Positions 8,373 to 18,215 of a stretch of 64,000 nucleotides of DNA are shown piece after piece. This stretch comes from Luteibacter sp. OK325. GTDB taxonomy: Bacteria; Pseudomonadota; Gammaproteobacteria; Xanthomonadales; Rhodanobacteraceae. The notes beneath the pieces are model-generated. The model was not told the DNA's origin and searched no databases. It saw only the letters and a program-made list of their open reading frames with translations. How positions within the stretch are numbered: position 1 is the first letter of the stretch; the number at the start of each line of letters is the position of its first letter. A program made the translations under genes and the position numbers. The stretch is from contig NZ_QAOX01000006.1 in the NCBI RefSeq assembly GCF_003050935.1, forward strand, positions 1 through 64,000, given 5' to 3'.

Positions 8373-9335
8373 GTGCTGATCATTCACGAACACGGCAATC
8401 GCACCGGCCCCGTCCAGTGGTCCACCGGGATGGGCAAGCCGCAAGCGCCGATCTGGATCGACCTGTTCGACCCCAACGAAGACGAACGCCGCTGCGCCGC
8501 CGAGATCACCGGGTTGCGCGTGCCCGAGCGTAGCGACATCGTGAACCTGGCCCTGTCCAGCCGTATCCGTACGGACGACGACGCCATGTACCTGTCCATT
8601 CCCTATTTCACCGACACCGCCAACGATCACTACCCCGGCCCGGTCGGCATCGTGGTGACCAACCACGTCTTGATGACGCTGCGTTTCGCCGAGTCGCCCG
8701 CGTTCAAGCTGGCCAGCGACAGCTGCCATGAGCATCGGTGGGAGTCCAGCGCCGACGTGCTGGCCACCCTGATCGAAGCCATCGTGAACCTCGCCGCGCA
8801 GCGCATGGAAGACGTCTCGGCCGAGCTGAAGAAACTCTCCGACCGCGTGTTCACGCCCGAGCGCCTCGGCACCCCGGTGCTGCGCGATTGCATGCTGGAG
8901 GTAGGCCGGCTCGAGGGCCTGCAGGCACGCAACCGCTCGTCGATGCTGGGCGTACAGCGCATCGTCTCGTTCGTGCGCGCCAAGAAACCGGAGTGGATGT
9001 CCGAGGACGTGGAAGTGCGCCTGCGCGTGGTCGACCACGACCTGCGTACGCTGGACGAGTTCGACGACCAGCTCACCAACAAACTGCAGTTCCTGCTCGA
9101 TGCCACGCTCGGCTTCATCAGCACCGACCAGAACCACGTGATGAAAGTGCTGACCGTCGCCTCGGTCGCCACCATTCCGCCGATCATCCTGGCTGGCATC
9201 TGGGGCATGAACTTCAAGGACATGCCGGAGCTCAACTGGCCTTACGGCTATCCCATCGCGCTGGCGGTGATCATCATCAGCATGATCCTGCCCGTGCTCT
9301 TCTTTAAGTGGCGCGGCTGGTGGTCCGGGGACTGA
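8373..9335 (+). CDS. CorA family Mg2+/divalent cation transporter
   Basis: A 320-residue CorA-like inner-membrane channel. A soluble N-terminal domain with a long helical segment leads to two C-terminal membrane helices. The signature GMNF sits at the end of the first (IWGMNFKDMPELNWPYG), and the last helix ends in FFKWRGWW. CorA proteins work as pentamers. The GTG start at 8373 has AAGGA upstream. The MpaB-like gene starts seven bases after the stop, so the two are probably co-transcribed. Without a search, preference for Mg, Co or Zn cannot be decided. Confidence 0.92.
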   Translation: MLIIHEHGNRTGPVQWSTGMGKPQAPIWIDLFDPNEDERRCAAEITGLRVPERSDIVNLALSSRIRTDDDAMYLSIPYFTDTANDHYPGPVGIVVTNHVLMTLRFAESPAFKLASDSCHEHRWESSADVLATLIEAIVNLAAQRMEDVSAELKKLSDRVFTPERLGTPVLRDCMLEVGRLEGLQARNRSSMLGVQRIVSFVRAKKPEWMSEDVEVRLRVVDHDLRTLDEFDDQLTNKLQFLLDATLGFISTDQNHVMKVLTVASVATIPPIILAGIWGMNFKDMPELNWPYGYPIALAVIIISMILPVLFFKWRGWWSGD

Positions 9336-9342
9336 CGAACCG

Positions 9343-10266
9343 ATGACAGCCTTCGCGCGCCTGCTTCGTCCCGCGTCCGCACCTATCCGGCGCTGGGTGC
9401 TCACCGCATTCCCGCGCCCACCTTCCGGCGGCATCGACTACGAGCATCCGGCAGGCGATCCCGGCCTGTTCGGTCCTTCCAGCGTCACCTGGCGCGTGCA
9501 CTCGGAATTCTGCGGCATGCTCTCCGGCGGCCTCTGTGCGCTGTACCTGCAGCTGCTGCACCCGCGTGCCCTGGCCGGTGTCTGGGACCACTCCAACTTC
9601 CGCGAGGATCTGGTCGGCCGCCTGCGCCGGACCACCCACTTCGTCGGCGCCACGACGTATGCGCCCACGCGCGACGCGCAGGCCATGATCGAGCGCGTTC
9701 GCACGATCCACGGCCAGGTGCGTGGCGTGGACGAAGCCGGCCTGCCCTACTCCGCCGACGATCCGGACCTGCTTACCTGGGTGCACGTCAGCGAGATGTC
9801 GAGCTTCCTCGCCGGTTATCGCGCCTACGGCCCCATGACCGTGCCGGCCCATGTCGCCGACGCTTACCTGGACGAGACACGCCGCGTAGCCGAAGCCCTG
9901 GGTGCGCGCGACGTGCCGGGCTCGGTCGCCGACATGGACGCGTATATCGCGAAGGTGCTCCCGTCACTGGTGTTCGGCGAACGCTCGCGCGTGGTGCTCG
10001 AGGTGCTCCGCCAGCTGGACCTGCCGGTGCCGATGGCCGGCCTGTCGCGCGACCTGTTCCTGCACGCCGGCGCCGCCCTGCTTCCCGACTGGGCGGCGTC
10101 GCTGCTGCAGCGGTCGGACAATGACCTGCGCAAGGCGCGGTTGGCACGCGGCACGTTGCGCGGCATGGCGCCACTGTTCCGCCTCGCGCTCACTGAAGGC
10201 ATCGATGTGCGCTCCTGCCGCCGGGTAGGCGTCGATCCCGGCCTGCTGTCGCACTGGCCGACGTAA
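9343..10266 (+). CDS. MpaB/latex-clearing-type oxygenase (DUF2236)
   Basis: A 307-residue protein of the DUF2236/MpaB family, whose studied members (latex-clearing protein, MpaB') are haem-dependent. Family features seen are the early FGPSSVTWRVHSE segment, the helix LYLQLLHPRALAGV, the RTTHFVGATTYAPT stretch and WVHVSEMSSFLAGYRAYG. It has no signal peptide. It follows corA by seven bases. The substrate is unknown, and most bacterial homologues are unstudied. Confidence 0.85.
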   Translation: MTAFARLLRPASAPIRRWVLTAFPRPPSGGIDYEHPAGDPGLFGPSSVTWRVHSEFCGMLSGGLCALYLQLLHPRALAGVWDHSNFREDLVGRLRRTTHFVGATTYAPTRDAQAMIERVRTIHGQVRGVDEAGLPYSADDPDLLTWVHVSEMSSFLAGYRAYGPMTVPAHVADAYLDETRRVAEALGARDVPGSVADMDAYIAKVLPSLVFGERSRVVLEVLRQLDLPVPMAGLSRDLFLHAGAALLPDWAASLLQRSDNDLRKARLARGTLRGMAPLFRLALTEGIDVRSCRRVGVDPGLLSHWPT

Positions 10267-10467
10267 TCGAATGTCCTAGCTCATCCCATTACATCCGTGA
10301 AGGCCATAAAACGGAACCTGTTCTCACTTTCTTACATTGTTGCCGAATTTGTCCTAAAGTTTGCAGCCGCCGTGCCGCTATCAACATAGGAATACTCGGG
10401 GGAGGAAGGGGTCGGTGCCAGCCAGTTGCCTACATAGCGGACACCACGTCGCAGGAATCGCGCGGCC
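10267..10467. other. promoter-bearing intergenic region
   Basis: This 201-bp gap is noticeably AT-richer in its first half. It carries the FliA-like promoter annotated separately and an AGGA ribosome-binding site before the GGDEF gene. I see no terminator for the upstream gene. Confidence 0.6.
10355..10381 (+). promoter_or_regulatory. candidate sigma-28 (FliA) promoter
   Basis: TAAAGTTT at 10355-10362, an 11-base spacer, then GCCGCTAT at 10374-10381. The FliA consensus is TAAAGTTT-N11-GCCGATAA, so this is 8/8 in the -35 and 6/8 in the -10 with exact spacing. The leader to the GGDEF start would be about 80 nt. Confidence 0.7.
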
Positions 10468-11541
10468 ATGAGGTCGCCCTGGCATTCGCTTGCCGGCGGT
10501 CCGCCGGAATCACGCCTGCTCGCCTCCGTGGCCGAGTTCACCCACCATCGCGATATCGACGCGCTCGACCACAGCCTGGTGCTGTCGCTGGCCGAACTGG
10601 TGTCCGTAAGCAGCGTCACCCTGTGCAAGCGCGGCGAGAGCCTGCAACTACCGGTGGATTCCATCGTGGTCTGCTCGCGTAACGCCGAAGGCGCCTTCGT
10701 GGTCGAAGCGCTGGACCCCCTGCGCGACGGCGACCCGATCGACACCATCGTCTGCGCCATGGAAACCCTGGAAGCCATCAGCGATGTCACCGACGACGGC
10801 ACCTGCCGGCTGGTGATCCCGATCCAGCGCGAGCACGCGGCCATCGGCGCGCTGATGCTCGAGGCCGAGGATTCGCTGGACGGCGTGCGCAGCATGGTCG
10901 AAGGCTATGCCCGCATCTACGGCAACTACATCGCCCTGCTCAACGAGAGCGAGCGCGACAAGCTCACCGGCTTGTATAACCGGCGCAGCTTCGAACAGCG
11001 CCTGCAACGCCTGCTGAAGCTGCAACGCCAGCGCGCCCGCGCCGCGGCTAAGGGCGAGGACGAGCGCCGCCTGCCCTTCGAGAGCGATGTCTCGCAGATC
11101 TGGCTGGCCATCCTGGACATCGACCACTTCAAGCGCATCAACGACACCTACGGTCATGTATACGGCGACGAGGTCATCCTGATGCTCGCCCAACAGATGC
11201 GTCACAGCTTCCGCCAGAGTGACGTGCTGTTCCGTTTCGGCGGTGAGGAATTCGTCATGCTCATCGCCGCGCAGGACGAACGCGTGGCGCACATGGCGCT
11301 GGACCGCTTCCGCCATTTCGTCGCGGAGCACGCGTTCCCGCAGGTGGGCCACGTAACCGTGAGCATCGGCTACGCGCGCATCACCGAGAACGACTACCCC
11401 GAAATCGTGCTCGACCGTGCGGACAAAGCGCTGTACTTCGCCAAGGAAAACGGTCGCAACAGCGTGCATGGGTACGAGGCACTGACCAAGCTCGGCGAGC
11501 TCGGCTCGGCCGTGGCACTAGGCAGCATCGACCTTTTTTGA
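10468..11541 (+). CDS. GAF-like/GGDEF diguanylate cyclase, probably flagellar regulon
   Basis: A 357-residue soluble protein. The N-terminal 150 residues resemble a GAF-type sensory domain (CRLVIPIQREHAAIGALMLEAE). A GGDEF domain follows, with FRFGGEEF in the active site and an RQSD I-site just upstream, so an active, feedback-inhibited cyclase is likely. The ATG at 10468 has AGGA about a dozen bases upstream. A FliA-type promoter in front suggests expression late in flagellar assembly, linking c-di-GMP synthesis to motility. It has no membrane segment and no EAL domain. Confidence 0.93.
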   Translation: MRSPWHSLAGGPPESRLLASVAEFTHHRDIDALDHSLVLSLAELVSVSSVTLCKRGESLQLPVDSIVVCSRNAEGAFVVEALDPLRDGDPIDTIVCAMETLEAISDVTDDGTCRLVIPIQREHAAIGALMLEAEDSLDGVRSMVEGYARIYGNYIALLNESERDKLTGLYNRRSFEQRLQRLLKLQRQRARAAAKGEDERRLPFESDVSQIWLAILDIDHFKRINDTYGHVYGDEVILMLAQQMRHSFRQSDVLFRFGGEEFVMLIAAQDERVAHMALDRFRHFVAEHAFPQVGHVTVSIGYARITENDYPEIVLDRADKALYFAKENGRNSVHGYEALTKLGELGSAVALGSIDLF

Positions 11542-11550
11542 TGCTCCTAA

Positions 11551-11634
11551 TGTGGGAGCCGATTCATCGGCGATCGGGTGCTTGCCGCAACCCGCCCCGC
11601 TGCCGCGGGGATCGCCGATGAATCGGCTCCTACA
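11551..11634. repeat. composite REP element (inverted pair with core)
   Basis: A left REP at 11551-11574 and an inverted right REP at 11611-11634 flank a core reading CGGGTGCTTGCCGCAA then CCGCTGCCGCGGGG. The same layout recurs at 47520, 50173 and 53259. It lies between the convergent GGDEF and sodC genes and may act as a boundary or weak bidirectional terminator. Confidence 0.85.
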
Positions 11635-11645
11635 ACATCCGACCC

Positions 11646-12185
11646 TTACTTGACCACGCCGCAGGCGATACGCGCACCGCCGCCGCCGAGCGGAGCTGGC
11701 TCGTCGGCGTAGTTGTCGCCGCCTGCGTGGATCATCAGCGCGTGGCCCTTAAGCGTGGCCAGGCTCTTGAGGTGCGGCGCGGTGACCGCCGTGGTGTCGG
11801 TGCCGTCCGCGCCAACGGTGATGCGCGGCAGGTCGCCTTCATGACCCATCGCTTCGGGGCCCTCGTGCTTACCGGTGTGCTGAGGGTCGAAGTGACCGCC
11901 GGCCGCGAGCGCGGCACCCTTCTTGCCATCCTTCTCGCCCGGATCGCAGCTGGCCTTCTCATGAAGGTGGAAGCCGTGGTCGCCCGGCGGCAGGCCCTTG
12001 AGGTCCGGGGTGAAGACGAGTCCACCGGACGATTGGGTGACGGTCACGGTACCCACGGAGGCGCCCGCCCCATCGGTGGTCACCAGGGTCATGGGGACGA
12101 CGACACTCTTGTCGACGACGTTGCCCGCTGTGGCTGTACCGGCGAAGAGGCTGGCGATGGCAACGGCGATGGCGATCTTGGTCAT
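11646..12185 (-). CDS. sodC: periplasmic Cu,Zn superoxide dismutase
   Basis: A 179-residue exported SodC that dismutates superoxide in the periplasm. It has a signal peptide (residues 1-20, ending GTATA). Copper and zinc ligands are in HGFHLHE, GGHFDPQ and [10 protein letters not shown]. The disulfide cysteines are in KASCDPG and ARIACGVVK, and the electrostatic loop is [12 protein letters not shown]. The ATG at 12185 is preferred because AAGGAG lies about six bases upstream; the frame is open 14 codons further. It is a single gene between REP pairs. Confidence 0.96.
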   Translation of the reverse strand: MTKIAIAVAIASLFAGTATAGNVVDKSVVVPMTLVTTDGAGASVGTVTVTQSSGGLVFTPDLKGLPPGDHGFHLHEKASCDPGEKDGKKGAALAAGGHFDPQHTGKHEGPEAMGHEGDLPRITVGADGTDTTAVTAPHLKSLATLKGHALMIHAGGDNYADEPAPLGGGGARIACGVVK

Positions 12186-12275
12186 GGGATGCTCCTTGGG
12201 GATCGGGTGGACTCTCCGATACTGCACCCGGTGTGCACAGAAGGTCCACAGGGAGAAGATCTGGGACCAGCTCTG

Positions 12276-12344
12276 TGTGGGAGCCGGCTATGCCGGCGAT
12301 GGGCTCGAGGCAACCCGGCTATCGCCGCTGAAGCGGCTCCCACA
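12276..12344. repeat. inverted pair of REP-like palindromes
   Basis: One copy with arms GCCGGC (12276-12300) faces an inverted copy with arms GCCGCT/AGCGGC (12321-12344). The pair separates the ends of the sodC and pseudouridine synthase transcription units. Confidence 0.85.
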
Positions 12345-12347
12345 ACG

Positions 12348-13052
12348 TCACGGCTTTGCAAAGATTCTGGCGGTGTCTTCGGCGGTTAGCTGGCGCCATT
12401 CGCCGGAGGCGAGGCCTTCCAGCGTGAGGCCACCCAGGGCCACACGCTCGAGGGTTTCGACGTGGTTGCCGATGGCGGCGAACATGCGGCGTACCTGGTG
12501 GTAGCGGCCTTCGGTGAGCGACAGACGAATGTGGCGGGGTCCGAGTACCTCGAGGGCCGCCGGTTCCAGCGGATCGGTTTCGCCGTCGAGCATCAGCGTG
12601 CCGGCGGCGAAGGTAGCGGCTTCGTCGCCGCGCAGGTCGTCGGCGAGCGTGGCCTCGTAGACCTTGGCTACCGACGACTTCGGCGAAATAATCCGGTGCA
12701 GAAGCGGGCCGTCGTCGGTGAACAGCAACAGGCCCGAGGTCTCGCGGTCGAGCCGCCCCACCGTCGACAGCACCGGATTGCGAATGCCGTAGCGCGGCGG
12801 CAGCAATTCATACACGAGGCGACCGACGTCCTTGCGCGAGCAGGTGTAACCGGCAGGCTTGTTCAACATGACCAATATGCCCGCCGGCGGATCCAGCGGC
12901 TCGCCTTCGAAGCGCACATCGGCATGCTCGACCTTGTCGTCGGCATAGAGCACCTCGCCCGAGGCGTCGGTGACCAGGCCTTCGCGGAACATGGACGCGA
13001 CCTGTTTGCGGCTGCCATAGCCGAGGTTCGCCAGCAGGCGCACGAGTTTCAT
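12348..13052 (-). CDS. RsuA-family pseudouridine synthase
   Basis: A 234-residue pseudouridine synthase. An S4-like RNA-binding start ([18 protein letters not shown]) leads to the catalytic domain with the Asp-bearing motif STVGRLDRETSGLLLF and the closing motif EGRYHQVRRMFAAIG. The RsuA group modifies 16S rRNA, usually U516, in the cytoplasm. The ATG at 13052 overlaps the stop of the RsmC-like gene as ATGA, so the two rRNA-modifying enzymes are translationally coupled. RsuA is the most likely member; RluE/RluF-type specificity cannot be excluded. Confidence 0.88.
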   Translation of the reverse strand: MKLVRLLANLGYGSRKQVASMFREGLVTDASGEVLYADDKVEHADVRFEGEPLDPPAGILVMLNKPAGYTCSRKDVGRLVYELLPPRYGIRNPVLSTVGRLDRETSGLLLFTDDGPLLHRIISPKSSVAKVYEATLADDLRGDEAATFAAGTLMLDGETDPLEPAALEVLGPRHIRLSLTEGRYHQVRRMFAAIGNHVETLERVALGGLTLEGLASGEWRQLTAEDTARIFAKP

Positions 13053-14197
13053 CGACGAGGCTCCTTCGCTTCGATCACTTTGAACCCGTCGCGCTCGGCG
13101 ACGGTACGAACATGGGTGAAGCACGCATCGAGCGTGGCTTCGTAGGCAAGATGCCGGTTGGCCACCATCCAGAAACGGCCCCGCGGCGACAACGCGCGTG
13201 CAGCGACCGCAATGAACGCGCGGCCCAGCTCAGGCTGGTCGGCGCGTCCCTGGTGGAAGGGCGGATTGGAAACGATGGCGTCGTAGCCACCGTCGATGCC
13301 ATGGGTGACGTCATGCCACTCCACGCGGGTAGCGATGGACCGGCCGGACGCGGCAACGGCCGCGGCCACGTTCCGCCGGGCCGGTTCGATGGCGCGCCCT
13401 TCGGCCTCGTAGAGGTCCACCGCGGCGACGCCGGGATTCGTCGCGATGACCCGGCAGGCGAGATACCCGAAGCCGGCACCGAGATCGGCGACGCGCCCCG
13501 TGAAGTCAGCGGGCAAAACCGAATCAAGCAAGGCGGAGGCCATGTCGATACGGTCCCAGGCGAACAGGCCGCGGCGGCTGACGAAGCGACCCTCGTCGAT
13601 CGGTAACGCGCCGTCCAGTGCCAGCCATGCGTCGAGCAACGACGGATCCGGCGTGGCGCCGTGACGCGTCCAGAACACCCGGCATTTGTGCTTGGAGAGG
13701 TTCGACACACCGCCGGCCAGCAGCGCGAGGTCGGCTTCGGCCGTCTTCGCGCCCTCGGCATTCGGTACGGCGGCGAGCACGACGCCATCGGACGTCACAT
13801 GTGCCATCGCCTGCGCGAACAAGGCGCGCGACTCTTCGCGCTGGCGCGTGGGCAACACCATGATGACCTTGAAGCGGCCCTCCGGAATCTCCGCACTCAC
13901 CGCAAACCCGGAGCGAGCCAGCGCGTCGGAAGCCGGCTTGAACGACTGCTGCAACACCCAGCCGGGGCGGCGCTGTTCCCGCAACACGAAGCCATCGCGC
14001 GCGCGCAGGATCAGCACATCGCCCGACGCCGGCCACGCGAGATCGCCCGTGGCGAACGGGACGAAAAGCGCTTCGAGAGCGGCATCGGAGGCGGAACCAG
14101 CGGACAACGCGAGGGCCTGAAGAAGATCCGGGCCGCCGATTCTACCCTGCCACCCGTCAGCTACTGCAGGAAAGCATGGAACAACCGACCCGGTCAC
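13049..14197 (-). CDS. rsmC: RsmC-like 16S rRNA guanine-N2 methyltransferase
   Basis: A two-domain SAM-dependent methyltransferase of up to 382 residues, like RsmC which makes m2G1207 in 16S rRNA. The C-terminal domain has the SAM loop [14 protein letters not shown] and the catalytic SNPPFHQG motif. The N-terminal domain is a degenerate methyltransferase fold, as in RsmC. The frame starts at a GTG inside the end of selO (41-bp overlap). A start about 30 codons downstream is possible, because the first residues look unlike the family and no clear ribosome-binding site is visible. Its stop overlaps the pseudouridine synthase start. Confidence 0.85.
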   Translation of the reverse strand: MTGSVVPCFPAVADGWQGRIGGPDLLQALALSAGSASDAALEALFVPFATGDLAWPASGDVLILRARDGFVLREQRRPGWVLQQSFKPASDALARSGFAVSAEIPEGRFKVIMVLPTRQREESRALFAQAMAHVTSDGVVLAAVPNAEGAKTAEADLALLAGGVSNLSKHKCRVFWTRHGATPDPSLLDAWLALDGALPIDEGRFVSRRGLFAWDRIDMASALLDSVLPADFTGRVADLGAGFGYLACRVIATNPGVAAVDLYEAEGRAIEPARRNVAAAVAASGRSIATRVEWHDVTHGIDGGYDAIVSNPPFHQGRADQPELGRAFIAVAARALSPRGRFWMVANRHLAYEATLDACFTHVRTVAERDGFKVIEAKEPRR

Positions 14198-15710
14198 GGG
14201 CCCACTCAGGGCGGCGACCGGCGAGGTGATCCCTGCCCGCCTGCTCGTCGTAGGGCTGGCGCAGGGTGTCCATGAGCTCGTGAAGCGGGGCGTAGTCGCC
14301 CTGCTCCGCGCTGTCGATCACCTGCTGCGCGAGGTAGTTACGCAGCACGTAGCGCGGGTTGCTCGCATGCATCAGGGCAAGGCGCTCCGAGGCCGGCGAG
14401 TCATCCGCACGCACCCGTTCCGCATAGCGCTGCAACCACGAAGCCAGCGCCTCCTGCGTCGCCACCCGCTTTTCTTCCTCGTAGTACGCCGCCCCGACGA
14501 CACCCGGATGGGGCGCGTCGAGGTCGAGCAAGGCGAGGTCGCGGAAGAAGATCGTCATGTCCATGCCGCCGAGCGTGAGCAGGCCACGCAGGTCGGCGAC
14601 CAGCGCCTCGTCGCCTTCGCGGGTGTTGACCAGGCCGAGCTTGGCCGCCGAGAACGCCGCGTCGGTGGCTTCGAACACCTCCACGTAGCGATCGAGGCCA
14701 GCCTGCAGCGCTTCGACGCCGGTAAATAACGGCGACAACGCCTGGGCCAGGCGTTGCAGGTTCCAGTAGGCCACGCGCGGCTGGTGGCCGAAGCGGTAGC
14801 GCTTGTGCGCACGGTCGGTGGTGTTCGGCGTCCAGTCCGGGTCGAAGTCGTCCACCCAGCCGTACGGGCCGTAGTCGATGGTCAGGCCGAGGATGGACAT
14901 GTTGTCCGTGTTCATCACGCCGTGCACGAAGCCCACGCGCATCCAGTGCGCCATCAGGCGTGCGGTGCGCTCGCAGACCTCGGCGAAGAAGGCGGCGTAC
15001 CGCCCTTCCCCGTCGAGGCCGGCAAAGGCCGGGTAATGCGTGGCGATGGTGAAGTCCGCCAGGCGGCGCAGCAGGTCCAGGTCGTTGCGGGCCGCCGGCA
15101 GCTCGAAGGAGCCGAAGCGGATGAACGAAGGCGCGACCCGGCAGACGATCGCCCCCTGCTCCAGGGCCGGGTGGCCGTCGTACATCACGTCGCGCAGCAC
15201 TTCGTCGCCGGTCACCACCAGGGACAACGCGCGGGTCGTCGGCACGCCGAGATGATGCATGGCCTCGCTGCAGAGGAATTCGCGGATGGACGAGCGCAGC
15301 ACGGCGCGGCCATCGGCCCCGCGCGAGTACGGCGTGCGGCCGGCACCCTTGAGCTGCAGCTCCTGGCGACCGTCGTGGGCGGTGAGCACCTCGCCCAGGC
15401 CGAGCGCGCGGCCGTCGCCCAGCTGCCCGGCCCAGTTGCCGAACTGGTGGCCGCCATAGGCCATGGCGTAACCGGTCATGCCCGGCCAGCGGGCATTGCC
15501 TGAGAACACGTCCGCAAAATCCGGCGCTTCGGGCGACACGCCCAGCATGGCCGCCACCTCCGCCGAGGCCGCGACCAGCCGCGGTGCGGCTACCGGCGTC
15601 GGTTCCACCCACGAGAACGCCGCGCCGGCGACCTGGCGGGGTCCGTTTGAAATTTCGGAGTCGGCCGGCAACTCACGGACGAAGGCATTGTCGAAACGCA
15701 GGTCTGTCAT
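14157..15710 (-). CDS. selO: protein adenylyltransferase SelO
   Basis: A 517-residue SelO (YdiU/UPF0061) pseudokinase that transfers AMP to Ser, Thr or Tyr of redox-related proteins. Family motifs are [17 protein letters not shown], the lysine loop [23 protein letters not shown], the metal-binding stretch [13 protein letters not shown] with DYGP, and the conserved C-terminal tail CSMLSCSS. Full length for the family. ATG at 15710 ([10 protein letters not shown]) matches usual SelO N-termini; the open frame extends 17 codons further. The stop overlaps the start of the rsmC-like frame. Confidence 0.95.
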   Translation of the reverse strand: MTDLRFDNAFVRELPADSEISNGPRQVAGAAFSWVEPTPVAAPRLVAASAEVAAMLGVSPEAPDFADVFSGNARWPGMTGYAMAYGGHQFGNWAGQLGDGRALGLGEVLTAHDGRQELQLKGAGRTPYSRGADGRAVLRSSIREFLCSEAMHHLGVPTTRALSLVVTGDEVLRDVMYDGHPALEQGAIVCRVAPSFIRFGSFELPAARNDLDLLRRLADFTIATHYPAFAGLDGEGRYAAFFAEVCERTARLMAHWMRVGFVHGVMNTDNMSILGLTIDYGPYGWVDDFDPDWTPNTTDRAHKRYRFGHQPRVAYWNLQRLAQALSPLFTGVEALQAGLDRYVEVFEATDAAFSAAKLGLVNTREGDEALVADLRGLLTLGGMDMTIFFRDLALLDLDAPHPGVVGAAYYEEEKRVATQEALASWLQRYAERVRADDSPASERLALMHASNPRYVLRNYLAQQVIDSAEQGDYAPLHELMDTLRQPYDEQAGRDHLAGRRPEWARDRVGCSMLSCSS

Positions 15711-15819
15711 CGGGATCAGGGGTGGGACGTTGTTTCCAATATCCGGGCAATCATGGCGCATGCAAGGGCGTACGCAACTCGTGCAAACTAGCGCCCCCGC
15801 TCACCCCATCCTGGCCCTC

Positions 15820-16452
15820 ATGCGTCCGACCCGCCTCCTGGCCATCCTGCTTGCCGCCGCCCTGGCTCCCGCCGTCGCGGCCAACCCCGTCAGCGTGCCC
15901 CGAAGCGACAAGACCCTGGTCGAGATCATCAACACGACCATGGGCACCCTGCCCAACGCCGTGGATGCCCTGTCCGGCAAGCTGCCCGGCGGCCTGCACG
16001 CCACGGCCGACGCACCGCCACTGATCGTGCGCAGCGTGCCCTTCGTCACCCGCGACGGCTATCGCGTCAGCGCCTTCGAGGCGCGCGGATTCAACGAGGG
16101 TGGCGACGTGCCGATGGTGCGCTTCACCTCGATCCAGCTGGAGCAACGGCCTTGCTTCGCGCGCAGCGAGCTGGCCGAGATGTTCCATGCGCCGGCCTCG
16201 GAAACCAACCTGCCCGCCGCGCCTTCCATGCTGCCCAACCGCTACATGGTCATGCAGATGCCCTGGGGGCGGCTTTCCTTCGGTAGTTCGCAGGAAAGTG
16301 GCGCCTGCATCATCGCCATCGTCGGCGATGCCACCGGCGGCACGATGGATGCGCGCACACCGCTGCCGTTACCCCAGCCGACCACGATGCCGGGCATGCC
16401 GGACCTCCGCCGCACCTGGCCGATGCCTGCGGACGCCTATCCGGCCGAATAA
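15820..16452 (+). CDS. exported protein of unknown function
   Basis: A 210-residue protein with a clear signal peptide (MRPTRLLAILLAAALAPAVA). The rest contains two cysteines, a central PFVTRDGYRVSAFEARGF segment and a Pro-rich tail (LPLPQPTTMPGMPDL). I do not recognise the family. An upstream in-frame ATG at 15754 would add 22 residues, but the signal peptide points to 15820. Its last 16 bases overlap the 3' end of the convergent PAS-GGDEF-EAL gene. The gene is divergent from selO. Confidence 0.72.
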   Translation: MRPTRLLAILLAAALAPAVAANPVSVPRSDKTLVEIINTTMGTLPNAVDALSGKLPGGLHATADAPPLIVRSVPFVTRDGYRVSAFEARGFNEGGDVPMVRFTSIQLEQRPCFARSELAEMFHAPASETNLPAAPSMLPNRYMVMQMPWGRLSFGSSQESGACIIAIVGDATGGTMDARTPLPLPQPTTMPGMPDLRRTWPMPADAYPAE

Positions 16453-18128
16453 GCCGCCTGTGCTAGGGGCAGGGCTAGCGGAGCCGGGTATGGACCCATC
16501 ACCCGGTCGATGCGGTCTTCGGCCACGGCCGGTGAGAACAGGAAACCCTGCAGTTCGTCGCAGCCGGCTTCGCTGAGGAAGGCCCGCTGCTGCTCGGTCT
16601 CCACGCCCTCGGCCACCACGCACAGGCCCAACGCGGCACCGAGGTTGGATACCGCCCGTACGATGGCCGCGGAATCGCCGGCCTGTGCAGCGTTCTGCAC
16701 GAAGGAGCGGTCGATCTTGACCTTGTCCACGGCAAGGTCCTTGAGCAGGGTGAGGCTGGAATAGCCCGTACCGAAGTCATCCAGCGAAATACGCACGCCG
16801 ATCCGACGCAGGTCCTTGAGCAGCCGCACCGCGGCGGTATCGGCGTTGACGATGGCCGTCTCGGTGATCTCCAGCTCCAGGCGTTTTGGCGACAGGCGCG
16901 TTTCGATCAGCACGCGCATGATCATCTCGGCAAAGTCGTCGTCGCGTAACTGCACCGCGCTCACGTTGACGGCGATGAACAGGTTATCGAGCTTCGCCAT
17001 GCGGGCGCAGGCCGTGCGCAGCACCCATTCGCCCAACTGGCCGATCAGGCCGGTCTCTTCCGCCACCGCGATGAACTGCACTGGCGAGACCACGCCGAGC
17101 GTGGGATGCCGCCAGCGGGCCAGCGCTTCGAGGCCGACCACCGTGCCGTCGCAACTGCGGATCATCGGCTGGTAGTGACAGCTCAGGCCTTCGCCGGTAA
17201 GCAGGGCTTCAAGCAGCGCCTTCTCTATTTCGCGGCGATGGGCCAGCGCGGCGTCCAGCTCCTTCGTATAGACGACCAGGCGGTTACGTTTCTTCTTCGC
17301 CTCGTAAAGCGCGCTGTCCGCCTTGCGGGCCATTTCTCCCGCGGCCACGGCATCGGCGTCGATGAGGACCATGCCGATGGACGTGCCGATGAAGGTCGTG
17401 GTCGAGAGTACGTCGAAGGGCTCGCCGGCCAGGGTGAGGATGCGCTCGGCCAGTCCCTGCACGTCGAGCTCGCCATCGTGGTCGACCAGCAGGGCGAACT
17501 CGTCGCCGCCGATACGCGCCACGGTGTCTTCGGGGCCGACGACGCTGCGCAACCGCGCGCCGAACTGCACCAGCAGCTCGTCGCCGATCAGGTGACCGTA
17601 GGTGTCGTTGACCTTCTTGAAGCCGTCCATGTCCAGGTGGAACAGCGCGGCCTGCAGGCCGCCGCTGGCCGCGCGCCCGATGGCGGCGTCGAGCCGGCTG
17701 AACAAGGCCGTGCGATTGGCCAGTCCGGTCAGGGCGTCGTGGCAGGCCAGCCAGCGAACGTGGGCTTCGGACTCACGCAGTTCGGTGATGTCGGTGACCG
17801 AGGCCAGCACGTGAGGTGCGCCTTCCAGGTCGATGCGGGTCTTGCGCGTGAGCAAGGTGCGCACGTGGCCCTGTGGGTTGGTCACCGTTTCCTCGGTCTC
17901 GACCACCTGCTGGCTGCGCAGTACGGCGTCGTCACCGGCCTCGAAACGGGCGGCCTGCTCGGGCGGGAAGATCTCGGTGTCGGTCCGGCCGAGCACATCC
18001 TCGGCTTTCACGCCAAAGTATTCGCAGCCCATGCGGTTGACGAACACCCAGCGGTGCGCAGCATCGCGCACGAACATCGCCGTGGGCATCAGCTCCAGCA
18101 CTGTGGACCAGCCGGCCAGATCCTGCAT
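16437..18128 (-). CDS. PAS-GGDEF-EAL c-di-GMP signalling protein
   Basis: A 563-residue soluble protein. An N-terminal PAS domain (about residues 8-120; VNRMGCEYFGVKAEDVLGRTD) is followed by GGDEF (ARIGGDEF) and EAL (GLEALARW, then DDFGTGYSS and AEGVET) domains. The cyclase motif is intact but the residue expected to start the RxxD I-site is Gly (GPED), so product inhibition is probably absent. EAL catalytic residues appear present. The ATG at 18128 follows GGGGAG; a TTG one codon earlier is possible. The PAS ligand is not evident. Confidence 0.93.
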   Translation of the reverse strand: MQDLAGWSTVLELMPTAMFVRDAAHRWVFVNRMGCEYFGVKAEDVLGRTDTEIFPPEQAARFEAGDDAVLRSQQVVETEETVTNPQGHVRTLLTRKTRIDLEGAPHVLASVTDITELRESEAHVRWLACHDALTGLANRTALFSRLDAAIGRAASGGLQAALFHLDMDGFKKVNDTYGHLIGDELLVQFGARLRSVVGPEDTVARIGGDEFALLVDHDGELDVQGLAERILTLAGEPFDVLSTTTFIGTSIGMVLIDADAVAAGEMARKADSALYEAKKKRNRLVVYTKELDAALAHRREIEKALLEALLTGEGLSCHYQPMIRSCDGTVVGLEALARWRHPTLGVVSPVQFIAVAEETGLIGQLGEWVLRTACARMAKLDNLFIAVNVSAVQLRDDDFAEMIMRVLIETRLSPKRLELEITETAIVNADTAAVRLLKDLRRIGVRISLDDFGTGYSSLTLLKDLAVDKVKIDRSFVQNAAQAGDSAAIVRAVSNLGAALGLCVVAEGVETEQQRAFLSEAGCDELQGFLFSPAVAEDRIDRVMGPYPAPLALPLAQAAYSAG

Positions 18129-18215
18129 CAATCGAGTCTCCCCCCGTCAGGAACACGCGCCCACTGTGGGGCGCGGTCCGTGAGGTAGGTGTATGCACCC
18201 TCGGTCACCCCGCAG

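Noticed and set aside
14157-14197. 41-bp overlap between selO and the rsmC-like frame as evidence of a fused or frameshifted gene
   Set aside because: SelO ends with its conserved cysteine-rich tail; the overlap most likely reflects too early a start for the rsmC-like gene.
16437-16452. 16-bp overlap of convergent genes as a sign of a wrong stop
   Set aside because: Both proteins read cleanly to their stops; short tail-to-tail overlaps are common in compact genomes.
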